Shown here: positions 48,065 to 57,978 of the stretch, piece by piece
Layout: each line of letters starts with the position of its first letter
How positions within the stretch are numbered: the first letter of the stretch is position 1
From: DASRDS01 sp035570055
GTDB lineage: Bacteria; Gemmatimonadota; Gemmatimonadetes; Gemmatimonadales; Gemmatimonadaceae
Length of the DNA: 64,000 nt
Reading direction: 5' to 3'
NCBI GenBank assembly: GCA_035570055.1
Contig: DATMLM010000045.1
Coordinates: 1-64,000, forward strand
Position numbers and translations under genes: made by a program
Notes under the pieces: generated by a model
Databases searched by the model: none
What the model was told of the DNA's origin: nothing
Seen by the model: only the letters and a program-made list of their open reading frames with translations

Positions 48065-48843
48065 CACCGCTTCGAGTTCTCATAGTCGATGACGAACCGC
48101 TGGCGCGCACGCGCCTGCGCGAGCTTCTGGACGATGATCCGGCGATCGCGATCGTCGCCGAGTGCGGCAACGGTCGCGATGCGGTCACGGCCATCCAGCA
48201 TGAGGGACCTGACGTCGTCCTCCTCGACATCCAGATGCCGGAGATGGACGGGTTCGCCGTCGTGCGCGCGGTCGGCGCCGAGCATATGCCGGCGGTGGTG
48301 TTCGTCACGGCATCGGATGCGCACGCGGTGCGCGCGTTCGAGGTGCACGCGGTCGACTACGTGCTCAAGCCCGTGGACCGGGAACGGTTCGCCGAAGCGA
48401 TGCGGCGGGCCAAGGAGCGCGCGACATCGCCCGGCGATCTGCGCGCCCGCCTCACGGCGCTTGTCGCCGACGTGTCGTCGGCCGCTCGTACCGCGCCCGC
48501 GCAATCCCGCCTGGCGATCCGCACCGTCCGCGGCAACGGCCGCGTGCTCTTCATTCGGACCAGCGACATCGATTGGTGCGAGGCGATGGATAATCACCTG
48601 CGGCTCCACGTTGGCAAGGAGACGTATGTGATCCGTGAAACTTTGACCAATCTCGAACAACGTCTTCCCGCCGGCGCGTTTCTCCGCGTGCATCGTTCGT
48701 CGCTCGTCAACGTCGATCGCATTCGCGAAATTCAGCCATGGTTTGGTGGAGATTATGTGCTGATCTTGACAGACGGCACGAAAGTCACCACCGGCCGACG
48801 GTATCGCACCGCCGTGCAAACTTTTTTGGACCGCTCGTCATAG
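48061..48843 (+). CDS. LytTR-family response regulator
   Basis: 260 residues. Receiver domain 1-120 with acidic pocket (LIVDDEP), phosphoacceptor Asp56 (LLDIQMPEMDG), VTASD and the lysine in DYVLKPVD, then a linker and a C-terminal LytTR DNA-binding domain (IRTVRGNGRVLFIRTSDIDWCEAMDNHLRL, LPAGAFLRVHRSSLVNVDRI). GTG start 48061 overlaps the kinase stop. The gene is followed by 83 bp and the SusC-like transporter; LytTR sites are usually tandem imperfect repeats of ~9 bp, none obvious in that gap. Confidence 0.96.
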   Translation: MTPLRVLIVDDEPLARTRLRELLDDDPAIAIVAECGNGRDAVTAIQHEGPDVVLLDIQMPEMDGFAVVRAVGAEHMPAVVFVTASDAHAVRAFEVHAVDYVLKPVDRERFAEAMRRAKERATSPGDLRARLTALVADVSSAARTAPAQSRLAIRTVRGNGRVLFIRTSDIDWCEAMDNHLRLHVGKETYVIRETLTNLEQRLPAGAFLRVHRSSLVNVDRIREIQPWFGGDYVLILTDGTKVTTGRRYRTAVQTFLDRSS

Positions 48844-48926
48844 TGCGTTCGCGGTTGGTCCCCAAAGAATTGTAGGTCGTCTGCGCGCCTCCGATCATGG
48901 GCTGTTTCTCACCCAGGAGAGGAGGT

Positions 48927-51900
48927 ATGAAGCGTTATTGGTTCGCGCTCGTGTGGACCGCGACCGCCGCAGCACAGCAATCGCCAACGGGGACCGTGAG
49001 CGGAACGGTCACCGACGCCGACTCGAAGACGCCCGTGTCGGATGTCGGCATCCTGATCGTCGGAACGAACCGCGCCGCCCGCACGAACGCGGCCGGACAA
49101 TACCGGATCGTGAATATTCCGATCGGCGCTCAACAGGTCCGCGCGGTGCGTCTCGGCTATTCGCCCGCGGAACAGACCGTGACTCTGCGCGAAGGCGCCA
49201 CCGTGCAGGCCGACTTCGCCCTGCACACGACGTCGACGACCCTCGCCCAGGTCGTCATTACTGGCACGTCGACGCAGACCCAGCAAGCGCGCGAGAATGG
49301 CGCGTCCATCGGCGTCATTGCCCTCGACTCGATCAACCCCACGCCGGTGACCGACTTCACCGAGCTGTTGGACGCCCGCGTCCCCGGACTCGCCGTCCAA
49401 CAGATTTCCGGATCGGTCGGCACGGCGGCCAAGATCGTGATCCGTGGCGCCGGGACCGCCGCGCTCAGCGATCAACCGCTGATCGTCATCGACGGCATCC
49501 GCGCCTATAACGACATCAACGGCTTCTCCGACCTCGGCGGGGTCGGTGGCCAGTCGATCTCGCGCTTCGACGACATCGACAAAGAGAGCATCGAAGACGT
49601 CCAAGTGCTCAAAGGTGCCGCCGCGGCTGCCCTGTACGGCACCGAGGCGGCGTCCGGTGTCATCGTGATCCAGACCCGCCACGGCGAAGTGGGTCAAAGC
49701 CCGCGCTGGCACCTCTTCGGCACACTCGGCTCGATCACGAACTACGTGGACTTCCCGGCGAACTGGGGCCGCGGTGTCGCCAGCAACCCGAACGCCTCGT
49801 GCAGTCTCATCGACGAGTACTCCGGCGTCTGCACGGGCGCGCATGGGGCACTGGGAGGCACCCAGGCCTTCAACTACAACCTGATCGACAACTCCAACAG
49901 CATCCATACGGGTTACGACGAAGGCACCGGTCTCAGCGTCGACGGCGGCACGCCGACGATCACGTACTACCTCGGCGCGAACTGGGACCGCGAGCAGGGC
50001 ATCTTCGCCGACAACGCGGATCGCTGGACGCACTTGAACGGCGCGTTCACGATCCACCCGTATTCGATCTTCGATCTCTCGACGAGCATCCAATACACGC
50101 AGCGCCGCACACTCCTCCCGATCGGTGACAATGGGATCGGCGGTGTGATCACCGGAGACCTGCTCGGTGGTCCCGGCCCCGGATTGTTCTTCCAGGGCCT
50201 GACACCGCAAGCCGCCGAGCAAGCGCCGAACGACGAGAACGTGGATCGGTTCTCGATCGGCACGAACGGGACGCTGCGCGCGGAACCCTGGCTCACGTTC
50301 AAGGGAACGGCCGGCCTCGATTATCTCACGCAGTACGACTCGTACTTCTACTCGCAGATCGTGCTGCCCCCGGTCGTCACGGCGCAGGGGAACGCCGGGG
50401 CCGCCAACAACGCGATCTTCCAGTACACGGGATCGGCATCGGCGATCGCGCAGTACCCTATCGCCCCGGCACTCTCGGGTTCGACGACGTTCGGCGGCGA
50501 GTGGCAGGACTTCTCGCTCCGACAGACGTTCGGCACCGGCACGGGACTCTTGCCCGGGACGAGCGACCTCTCGGGCGCGACCGGCAGCTTCACGACCGGC
50601 GAGATCAACAACGACATCGTGAACATCGGCGGGTTCGTGCAGCAGACCGTGACCTGGCGCAACATCCTGTACGCCACGGCCGCTGCCCGGCTCGACGGCA
50701 ACAGTGCCTTTGGCCAACAGTCCAGCACCGCGCTCTACCCCTCGGGCAACCTCTCGTACGTCGTGAGCGACGAGCGGTTCTGGCCCCGCAACGACATCGT
50801 GAGCTCGCTCCGCCTGCGGGTCGCGGCCGGCCAGACCGGCGTTCAACCGTTCTTCCGGCAAGCCCAGGGGAGCTACATCAGTGGCGGGTACAATACGCTC
50901 GGCCAAGGCACGCAGATCGCGCTCCTGCCGAATACATACGCCAGCGCGAACCTCGAGCCGGAGCGCTCCACCGAGTACGAAGGCGGATTCGACATCGGCA
51001 TCGCCAAAGAACGGGCAACGCTGACGGTCACGGCCTATGACAAGACCGAGAAGAATCTCGTCCAGCAGGAAAACATCGACATCTCGACCGGCGTGGGTCC
51101 GGGACTGCCGCCGACCTTCAAATACTCGAACCTCGGCGAGATCGATAACCGGGGCCTCGAGTTCGGCCTGGCGGCGAACCTGTTCCGCAGTCGGCCCGTC
51201 ACCGTCGACTTGAGCACCAATTTCTATCTCGAGCGGAACCTCCTGGTGAACCTGGGCAAACCGGCCGCCGCACAGCTCACGAGCGGCGTGAGCGGCAATC
51301 GGTTGCAGCTCGACACCACGGGATTCCCGCTGGGCGAGTACTTCGCGGTGCCCTACACGTTCGCCGACAAGCACCACGACGGCATCATCACGCCGGACGA
51401 TATCACGTTCGGCACGCACGCGGTCCCGGTCGGCGCGCCCGGTCCTCGCGAAGAGTTCACCATCGCGCCAACGGTCACGCTGTTCAAGATCCTGCGCATC
51501 AATACGCTGTTCGATCGACGCGATGGGATCACGGTGTACGACGGCACCGATGCCTTCCGGTGCTACTCGCCGGGGTTTCAAGAAGGACGGGAGTGCAACG
51601 ATCCGAAGGCGTCGCTCAAGGATCAGGCGGCCGCGGTTGCCCAGAACGGGGCGTTCTTCGGTCAGCAGGCGAGCGACTTCGGGTATCTGCTCAACGGCTC
51701 ATTCTGGAAGTGGCGCGAGCTGTCGGTCGCGATCAGCGCGCCCGAGAGCATCAGCCGCCGGTTCCTCGGTGGCCACGCGGCGCAGTTCACGATCTCGGGG
51801 CGCAACCTCGGCACGTGGACGCCGTATCGCGGGCTCGATCCCGAGCTCAGTCAATTCGGCGGCAACTTCAACCCCGCCGCATCTGGACAGTTCTTCAGCC

Positions 51901-51947
51901 AACCCCCGTCGCGCTACTTCATCGGCCGCATTGATCTCTCCTGGTGA
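48927..51947 (+). CDS. susC: SusC/RagA-type TonB-dependent outer-membrane transporter 1
   Basis: 1006 residues. Signal peptide (WFALVWTATAAAQQ), carboxypeptidase-like regulatory domain (~25-105: VSGTVTDADSKTPVSDVGIL), plug domain with VIRGAGTAALSDQPLIVIDGIRA and IEDVQVLKGAAAAALYGTEAASGVIVI, then the 22-strand barrel ending in YFIGRIDLSW. It imports a bound nutrient in cooperation with the SusD lipoprotein. ATG 48927 directly follows AGGAGAGGAGGT; an in-frame upstream ATG (48897) is part of a longer but weaker start. Binding substrate not predictable; no glycoside hydrolase is adjacent. Confidence 0.95.
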   Translation: MKRYWFALVWTATAAAQQSPTGTVSGTVTDADSKTPVSDVGILIVGTNRAARTNAAGQYRIVNIPIGAQQVRAVRLGYSPAEQTVTLREGATVQADFALHTTSTTLAQVVITGTSTQTQQARENGASIGVIALDSINPTPVTDFTELLDARVPGLAVQQISGSVGTAAKIVIRGAGTAALSDQPLIVIDGIRAYNDINGFSDLGGVGGQSISRFDDIDKESIEDVQVLKGAAAAALYGTEAASGVIVIQTRHGEVGQSPRWHLFGTLGSITNYVDFPANWGRGVASNPNASCSLIDEYSGVCTGAHGALGGTQAFNYNLIDNSNSIHTGYDEGTGLSVDGGTPTITYYLGANWDREQGIFADNADRWTHLNGAFTIHPYSIFDLSTSIQYTQRRTLLPIGDNGIGGVITGDLLGGPGPGLFFQGLTPQAAEQAPNDENVDRFSIGTNGTLRAEPWLTFKGTAGLDYLTQYDSYFYSQIVLPPVVTAQGNAGAANNAIFQYTGSASAIAQYPIAPALSGSTTFGGEWQDFSLRQTFGTGTGLLPGTSDLSGATGSFTTGEINNDIVNIGGFVQQTVTWRNILYATAAARLDGNSAFGQQSSTALYPSGNLSYVVSDERFWPRNDIVSSLRLRVAAGQTGVQPFFRQAQGSYISGGYNTLGQGTQIALLPNTYASANLEPERSTEYEGGFDIGIAKERATLTVTAYDKTEKNLVQQENIDISTGVGPGLPPTFKYSNLGEIDNRGLEFGLAANLFRSRPVTVDLSTNFYLERNLLVNLGKPAAAQLTSGVSGNRLQLDTTGFPLGEYFAVPYTFADKHHDGIITPDDITFGTHAVPVGAPGPREEFTIAPTVTLFKILRINTLFDRRDGITVYDGTDAFRCYSPGFQEGRECNDPKASLKDQAAAVAQNGAFFGQQASDFGYLLNGSFWKWRELSVAISAPESISRRFLGGHAAQFTISGRNLGTWTPYRGLDPELSQFGGNFNPAASGQFFSQPPSRYFIGRIDLSW

Positions 51948-51952
51948 CCAAT

Positions 51953-53302
51953 ATGAAACGCCTTATCGTCTTAGCCCTGGTCGTCGGATGCGACGCCTCT
52001 CAGCCGCTGAAGGTGAAGGATCCGGACATCGCGCCACCGAGCGAAATCAATAACCCGGCCTCGCTCCCATTCCTGTCCGCCGGCACGCTCACCGACTTCG
52101 CCGTCGCGTTCATCGGCGCCTCGGACCAACTGAACAACGCCCACGAGGGCATCGCCTCGATGGGCGCCATTTTCACCGACGAATTCACCGACTACGACAC
52201 GTACACGACCCGCAACGCGCTCAACAACCGCGTGGCCGTCGCGGCCAACGCGAACCTCGCCGCGGTCTATCAGAATCTCGGCCAGACGCACAACGATGCG
52301 TTGCGCGCCGTGTCGGCGTACACGAAGTTCGCCCCATCGACCGTCGATCGCGCCGAGATGTACGCGATCGACGCATACATCTATATGCTCGTGGCCGAGC
52401 ATTGGTGCTCGGGCGAGCCGTTCAGCACGATTGATGTCGCGACCGGGAACGTCACGAACAATCCGTTCCTGACCACGACGCAGATGCTCGACACCGCGCT
52501 CACCGAGCTGCAGCAGGCCAAACAGGTGGCGGCGTCGGACAAGGCGGCGACGCAGCAACGCGTGGCGAGCGTGACCGGACTCGCCCAGGTCGGCGCCGCG
52601 CGCGCCCTGCTCGACCTGGGCCAGGTCGCCGCGGCCGCTGATTCTGCCGCCGCGGTCCAATCGGGATTCGCCTACCAGATCTTCGCGTCGAGCAACACGC
52701 CGCGACAGAACAACGGCATCTGGTTCTATACGATCTCGTTCAACGCATTCAGCGTGGGCGACCGGAAAAATGGGACCGGCCTCCCTTTCCAATCAGACAC
52801 CGATCCTCGCGTCCCATGGAGCGCCCCGCCAGGTCTGACGGGCTCCAACGGAGGCGGGCCTTTCATTATCCAGGAGAAATATCAGAGCTCGAGCACGCCG
52901 GTGACGCTTGGCGACTATACGGAAGCCCAGTTGATCGTGGCCGAGGGAGATCTCTTTGCCGGCAACTATGCCGGGGCCCTGCAGATCATGAACACCCTGC
53001 GCGCGAGCTCGGGGCTGACGTTTCCGGCGCGGGACGCGCTGGCCGACCTGAGCGCGGCTCCCCGGAAGGCCCAGATGCAACAAATCCTGTCCGAGCGCGC
53101 CTTCTGGATGTATGTGACCGGACACCGCCTGGGCGACTGGCGGCGGATGCTGCGCTCCCCCTACAACGCGGCCCCGTACAGCTTCGTGACCGAAGACGTC
53201 TACCCGGTCGGCGGCAGCCTATCGACTACGCTCGAATTTCCGACGCCTCAGCTCACAAGCCCGAACCCCAACTACAAGGCCTGCGACCCGACTATACCAT
53301 GA
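51953..53302 (+). CDS. susD: SusD/RagB nutrient-binding lipoprotein 1
   Basis: 449 residues. Lipoprotein signal MKRLIVLALVVGCDAS (lipobox cysteine ~13). It is all-helical in the N-terminal half, with TPR-like hairpins (AYTKFAPSTVDRAEMYAIDAYIYMLVAEHW, ALTELQQAKQVAAS), and ends in the SusD C-terminal signature (MQQILSERAFWMYVTGHRLGDWRRM, PNYKACDP). It forms a lid on the SusC barrel. ATG 51953 lies 5 bp after the SusC stop; a GTG at 51944 is possible. The gene is followed by an intrinsic terminator. Confidence 0.92.
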   Translation: MKRLIVLALVVGCDASQPLKVKDPDIAPPSEINNPASLPFLSAGTLTDFAVAFIGASDQLNNAHEGIASMGAIFTDEFTDYDTYTTRNALNNRVAVAANANLAAVYQNLGQTHNDALRAVSAYTKFAPSTVDRAEMYAIDAYIYMLVAEHWCSGEPFSTIDVATGNVTNNPFLTTTQMLDTALTELQQAKQVAASDKAATQQRVASVTGLAQVGAARALLDLGQVAAAADSAAAVQSGFAYQIFASSNTPRQNNGIWFYTISFNAFSVGDRKNGTGLPFQSDTDPRVPWSAPPGLTGSNGGGPFIIQEKYQSSSTPVTLGDYTEAQLIVAEGDLFAGNYAGALQIMNTLRASSGLTFPARDALADLSAAPRKAQMQQILSERAFWMYVTGHRLGDWRRMLRSPYNAAPYSFVTEDVYPVGGSLSTTLEFPTPQLTSPNPNYKACDPTIP

Positions 53303-53344
53303 ATTGACCAAAAACGAACGATTCACTGACACTCATTCTGTCAG

Positions 53345-53404
53345 GCCCCTCCCCCGGCTTTTCACCGCACGCGCTTTGTGATTCGCCCCGTGGGAGGGGC
53401 TTTT
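53345..53404 (+). terminator. Long-loop intrinsic terminator after SusD1
   Basis: GCCCCTCCC (53345-53353) and GGGAGGGGC (53392-53400) form a nine-bp stem with a 38-base intervening sequence, followed by TTTT. It ends the first SusCD unit and separates it from the promoter of the second. Confidence 0.6.
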
Positions 53405-53439
53405 CGTCCCATTGGCGGGCGCCTGTCACCCGACAATGC

Positions 53440-53469
53440 TTGACAGAACAACGCCAACGACGTGACAAT
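53440..53469 (+). promoter_or_regulatory. Probable sigma-70-like promoter of the second SusCD unit
   Basis: TTGACA (53440-53445), an 18-bp spacer and GACAAT (53464-53469), ahead of the SusC2 gene at 53537. An AGGAGG follows shortly before the start. This is the best -35/-10 pair in the window. The transcript leader would be about 60 bases. Confidence 0.5.
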
Positions 53470-53536
53470 AGCCGCTTGGACTTTCTCGTTCGAGATGGCT
53501 AGTAGGACACTCACTTAGGAGGCGGAGGATGACACT

Positions 53537-56500
53537 ATGCGTCGATTTGCGTTAGCGATCGGATGGTCCCTGGCGGGACTGGCGGCCGCCGTCGGACCCG
53601 TGCGACTCGCCTCACAAGAAAGCGGGGGAACCGTCACCGGTCGCGTCACCGACAAGGGGACGGGAGGCGGCGTTGGGCAGGCGGTGGTGACCGTCGTTGG
53701 CACGGCGATCCGAGTCCAGACCAGTGACAGTGGCACCTATCGGCTCCGGCGCGTTCCGGCCGGAACCCAGACGCTGCGCGCGATCCGACTCGGGTACACT
53801 GCCAATACCGTGACGGTGTCCGTGACGGACGGCGCCACGGTCACCGGTGACATGTCCCTGACCCCGGCGGCCAGGGTCCTCACGCAGGTGCAGATCACCG
53901 GCACGGGACAATCGAAGGAATCCCGCGAGGTGGCGACGTTCACGCCGACGCTCGCCGTCGACTCGATGACGCTGGCCGCGACACCCAATTTCGCCAGCGT
54001 GCTCGAAGGGTCGGCTCCCGGCGTCCAAGTGACGCAAGCCAGCGGCACGACCGGTGCCGGCGCCCGCGTCCGTATTCGTGGCGCGAGCTCGATCTCGCTG
54101 TCGAACGAGCCACTGCTCGTCATCGACGGCGTCGAGGTCGACAACAACCCGAACGCGTTGAGCGGCAACGGCAACCCGCTGGGTATCGCCGTCGGCGGCC
54201 AGCAGCCGTCGCGCCTCAACGACATCAATCCGGAAGACATCGAGTCGGTACAGACGCTCCAGGGTCCGGCCGCGACCGGTCTCTATGGCACCGCGGCGGC
54301 CAACGGCGTGATCGTGATCACGACCAAGCGCGGCACCGCCGGCAAGCAGCACTGGGATGGGTTCGTCGAGAACGGCGAGCTCCACGACCAGAACGATTAT
54401 CCAGCCAACTACGGGGCATTCTCGAATATCGGCTACAGCAATTGCCAGATTTTCTTCACGCCTCTGCCCGCCTCGCAGGGCGGTTGCACGATCGATAGCG
54501 TGACGCATTACAGCCCGCTCCGTGGCCAGCTCACGCCGATCCGGATGGGACGCCGCCAGGAATACAACCTGAGCACGAGCGGCGGTTCGGACGTCAATCA
54601 GTACTTCGTGAGCGGCGATTACCAGCTGGAGAACGGCACGGACATCGGCAATCAGCTGCAGAAGACGAACGCCCGCGCCAATTTCTCGACGCGGCCGCGC
54701 AGCGACCTGTCGATCAGCATGAGCGCCGGCTACGTCGCCAGCAACACGCGGCTGCCGCAGAACGACAACGACATCCTCGGGAATCTCTCCGAGGGTCTGC
54801 TCGGCAACGGGCTCAGTGGTCCAGCGAACAACTTCGGCTACTTCGGTGGCAACTTGAACCCGGCCGTGATGTCCGCCATTCGGACCTTCGAAGACATCCA
54901 GCGCTTCACGCCGTCGGTGACGGCGAGCTACACCCCGGTCTCGTGGCTGTCCGCCAACCTCACGGGCGGCTTCGACCTCGTGAACTCCGACCAAGAAGAC
55001 GGTGAGCAGCCGAACATCGTGCCGTTCGGCAACGATATTCTCGGGACACGGACGCGTGACCGGCTCGAAGATGAGACGTACACGTTGAACGCGAACGTCA
55101 ACGGGACGGCGAACCTCCCGATGGACATCCGCTCCACCACCACCGTCGGCGGCAGCTGGCGGCGGACGTTGGAAACCGGCACGTTCGCCCAAGGCGCGGG
55201 CCTGACCGCTGGCTCGAGCTCGCTCACGGCCGTGTCGCAGCTGATCGCCGTCAGCGAGATCAATCAGGACAACCGCGTGCTCGGCGGCTTCGTCCAGCAG
55301 CAGTTCGGCTGGCGCGATAAGCTGTTCATCACGGCCGGCATCCGGCTGGACAAGAACAGCTCGACCGGTATCGCGGCGGGCACGGCTGCGTACCCGACCG
55401 CCAACGCCTCGTACGTGATCAGCGACGAGCCGTGGTTCCCGAAGAGCAACATCATCTCGGCCCTCAAGCTGCGCTTCGCGGCTGGTCAGTCGGGACTGCA
55501 CCCGGATTTCCTCAACGCGCTGACGTACAAGAACCCGGTCACGGGTGTGACGCCGGCCGGCAACCCGACGTCGGCGTTCACGGCCGGTAACCCCGGAAAC
55601 CCCGACCTCAAGCCCGAGCGCACGACCGAAATCGAAGAGGGTTTCGATCTCTCGGTGCTGAAGGACCGGCTCACCGTGGGTCTCACGTACTACGATAAGC
55701 ACACGACGGATGCGTTGATCCAACAGACGCTGGCGCCGTCGGTCGGCGATACGACGTTCCAGTGGGCGAACTTGGGCAGGGTCCGGAACCGCGGCCTCGA
55801 GCTCCAGACGACGGCCGAAGTCGTCCGGATGCGGAACGCCAACTTCACGGTCACGGGCAACTTCTCGACCCTCGAGAACCGCCTGCAGCACATCGGGACC
55901 GTCAATAACACCCCGATCATCACGGGCCTGGGCGGCGCGACCCAGGAGTTCGCCCAAGGCAAGCCGCTGGGCGGATTCTGGCAGCTGCCCTACACCTATA
56001 CCACCACCAACGGCATCGTCACGCCGAATGACGTCACGGTTGGCCCGAACCGCGTCTACCTCGGCAGCGTATTGCCGACGGAGAACGCGAGCCTTTCGCC
56101 CGAGCTGACGCTCTTCCGCATCGTGAAGATCTCGTCGCTGTTCGATTTCCAGGGCGGCAACAAACTGTACAACGGGACGGACGACTTCCGGTGTGGCCAG
56201 TTCTTCAACTGCCAAGAGGACTACACCAAGGGGAATCCGGCCTTACAGGCTCGCGACATCGCCGACCGGTTCTACGGCACCGTCGCCGGCTTCATCCAAG
56301 ACGCATCGTTCTGGAAGTGGCGCGAAGCAGCCGTGTCGTTGCTGCTGCCGCCCGAGTATGCCCGGAAGATCTATGCGCGTGGCGCGACCGTCACGCTCGC
56401 GGTTCGCAATCTGCGGACGTGGACGAAGTACGGGGGCCTCGATCCCGAAGTGCTCGAGAATCTCGCCGGCGCCAACAATTTCGAGGGCGCTGACTTCCTG

Positions 56501-56551
56501 ACACAACCGCCCGTGCGCTATTACACGGTGCGCGTGACCCTCAACTACTGA
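53537..56551 (+). CDS. susC: SusC/RagA-type TonB-dependent outer-membrane transporter 2
   Basis: 1004 residues. Signal peptide (RRFALAIGWSLAGLAAAVG), regulatory domain (VTGRVTDKGTGGGVGQAVV, YRLRRVPAGTQTLRAIRLGY), plug domain (RIRGASSISLSNEPLLVIDGVE, ESVQTLQGPAATGLYGTAAANGVIVI) and a C-terminal barrel ending RYYTVRVTLNY. It is a paralogue of the transporter at 48927 with the same domain order but a different loop set, so it probably has a different ligand. ATG 53537 follows GGAGGCGGAGGAT. It is followed after one base by the second SusD gene. Confidence 0.95.
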   Translation: MRRFALAIGWSLAGLAAAVGPVRLASQESGGTVTGRVTDKGTGGGVGQAVVTVVGTAIRVQTSDSGTYRLRRVPAGTQTLRAIRLGYTANTVTVSVTDGATVTGDMSLTPAARVLTQVQITGTGQSKESREVATFTPTLAVDSMTLAATPNFASVLEGSAPGVQVTQASGTTGAGARVRIRGASSISLSNEPLLVIDGVEVDNNPNALSGNGNPLGIAVGGQQPSRLNDINPEDIESVQTLQGPAATGLYGTAAANGVIVITTKRGTAGKQHWDGFVENGELHDQNDYPANYGAFSNIGYSNCQIFFTPLPASQGGCTIDSVTHYSPLRGQLTPIRMGRRQEYNLSTSGGSDVNQYFVSGDYQLENGTDIGNQLQKTNARANFSTRPRSDLSISMSAGYVASNTRLPQNDNDILGNLSEGLLGNGLSGPANNFGYFGGNLNPAVMSAIRTFEDIQRFTPSVTASYTPVSWLSANLTGGFDLVNSDQEDGEQPNIVPFGNDILGTRTRDRLEDETYTLNANVNGTANLPMDIRSTTTVGGSWRRTLETGTFAQGAGLTAGSSSLTAVSQLIAVSEINQDNRVLGGFVQQQFGWRDKLFITAGIRLDKNSSTGIAAGTAAYPTANASYVISDEPWFPKSNIISALKLRFAAGQSGLHPDFLNALTYKNPVTGVTPAGNPTSAFTAGNPGNPDLKPERTTEIEEGFDLSVLKDRLTVGLTYYDKHTTDALIQQTLAPSVGDTTFQWANLGRVRNRGLELQTTAEVVRMRNANFTVTGNFSTLENRLQHIGTVNNTPIITGLGGATQEFAQGKPLGGFWQLPYTYTTTNGIVTPNDVTVGPNRVYLGSVLPTENASLSPELTLFRIVKISSLFDFQGGNKLYNGTDDFRCGQFFNCQEDYTKGNPALQARDIADRFYGTVAGFIQDASFWKWREAAVSLLLPPEYARKIYARGATVTLAVRNLRTWTKYGGLDPEVLENLAGANNFEGADFLTQPPVRYYTVRVTLNY

Positions 56552-56552
56552 G

Positions 56553-57917
56553 ATGATGCGACGCCAATTGACTCATATCATTGCGGGCGGCGCCGCTCTG
56601 GCCCTTGGCCTGGGATTGATCGCCTGCGATAATCGTACGCTGCGTGTGACCGCGCCTGACGTTGTGCAGCCAAGCGCGTTGACCAACCCGGCGGCCTTGG
56701 CAACAGTGACGGCCGCCGTGTACGCCGACTTCGGGTACTCGTACGGCGGCGACGGGGGTGACGACGAGGGCTTCGTTCAGCAGACCGGATTGCTGGGTGA
56801 CGAATTCCATTCGTCGGATACCTTCCCGACCCGGAACCAGATCGACATCCGTCAGACCACGACGGACAACGCCCAACTCGGCAGCATCTTCGCCCGCTTG
56901 CAGCGCGCGCGGGCGACCGGCGAATTTGCCGCGCGGCAGTATCAGTCACTCCAGCCGGGCGTAGCACTGGAGGCCGAGGCGCTCACCTTCGTGGGGCTCA
57001 CGTACATCGAGGCCGGCGAAGCGTACTGCAGTGGCATTCCGTTCAGTCAGATCACCTCGACCGGTGCGGTCACGTACGGTCAGCTGGAGCCGACCGCGCA
57101 AGTGTGGCACGATGGGCGCGCGCGGCTCGACTCGGCGATCGCGATTCTGACCGCGGGGAAGGACACCGTCGACAGCAAGGCGCAGGTCGCGCTGGAGCTC
57201 GCGTTCGCGTCGGTCGTCAAGGGCCGGATGTTGATCGACTCGGGCGACTATGCCGACGCCGCGCTCGCGGTGGCCGCCGTGCCGGACGGCTTCGTGTTCA
57301 ATCAGGGCTACGCGGCGACACCCTCGCGCGTGAACAACGGCGTGTGGGAGTATGACGAGAACGAAGGCCGGTTCAGCGTCGCCGACAGCGAAGGGATTGT
57401 CGGCCTGCCCTATCGGACGGCGAATGATCCGCGCGTGCAGTGGGTCGACTCGGGCGTCAAAGGGTTCGACCACGTGACGGAGCTCTTCAACCAGCACAAG
57501 TATCCGAGTCGCAGCGCCGCGATTCCGATTGCCACGGACATCGAAGCCCGACTGATCGAGGCCGAAGCGGCCCTGAAAGCGGGCAACAACGGCCTGTTCC
57601 TGAGCAAGATCAACCAGGCGCGCGCCGACGCGGCGACCGATTTGGGAGTCTCCGTGACGGCCGCTTCTGGCGTGCCGGCGGGCCTGAGCGCGGTCCAGTT
57701 CCTGTTCGAGGAACGCGCCTTCGGCCTCTGGCTCACGGCGCACCGCCTTGGCGATATGCGTCGAGAGATGACGCAGTATGGCCTGACCGCCGATCAGGTG
57801 TACCCGAACGGACCGTATCCAAAGGGCGGCGTCTACGGCCCCGAGATTACGCTGCCGATTCCGGTCACCGAGCTGGCGAATCCGAACTACAAAACCTGCG
57901 ACGATACGAAGCCGTAG
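56553..57917 (+). CDS. susD: SusD/RagB nutrient-binding lipoprotein 2
   Basis: 454 residues. Lipoprotein signal (THIIAGGAALALGLGLIACDN; lipobox cysteine ~25). Helical with EALTFVGLTYIEAGEAYCSGIPFS, ATDIEARLIEAEAALKAGN, and the C-terminal LFEERAFGLWLTAHRLGDMRR and PNYKTCDDTKP. It lids the second SusC barrel. ATG 56553 is one base after the SusC stop (TGAGATG; the next ATG is 56556). A strong intrinsic terminator follows. Confidence 0.93.
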   Translation: MMRRQLTHIIAGGAALALGLGLIACDNRTLRVTAPDVVQPSALTNPAALATVTAAVYADFGYSYGGDGGDDEGFVQQTGLLGDEFHSSDTFPTRNQIDIRQTTTDNAQLGSIFARLQRARATGEFAARQYQSLQPGVALEAEALTFVGLTYIEAGEAYCSGIPFSQITSTGAVTYGQLEPTAQVWHDGRARLDSAIAILTAGKDTVDSKAQVALELAFASVVKGRMLIDSGDYADAALAVAAVPDGFVFNQGYAATPSRVNNGVWEYDENEGRFSVADSEGIVGLPYRTANDPRVQWVDSGVKGFDHVTELFNQHKYPSRSAAIPIATDIEARLIEAEAALKAGNNGLFLSKINQARADAATDLGVSVTAASGVPAGLSAVQFLFEERAFGLWLTAHRLGDMRREMTQYGLTADQVYPNGPYPKGGVYGPEITLPIPVTELANPNYKTCDDTKP

Positions 57918-57944
57918 GTCCGTAGCCGTTTCGTACCTCAACCT

Positions 57945-57978
57945 CGACGGCGGCTCTTCGGAGTCGCCGTCGTTTTTT
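57945..57978 (+). terminator. Intrinsic terminator with UUCG loop
   Basis: CGACGGCG-GCTC-TTCG-GAGT-CGCCGTCG, an eight-bp outer stem closed by a TTCG tetraloop, followed by six T (57973-57978). The TAA stop of the convergent chemoreceptor (57979-57977) overlaps the T tract. Confidence 0.85.

Noticed and set aside
48909..51581. 890-codon open frame on the minus strand across the first SusC gene
   Set aside because: Antisense of a well-supported TonB-dependent transporter; Asp/Arg/Val-rich composition with no domain pattern, as expected from GC-rich codon bias.
53612..56215. 867-codon open frame on the minus strand across the second SusC gene
   Set aside because: Same reason; no recognisable motifs, and the plus-strand gene has full family features.
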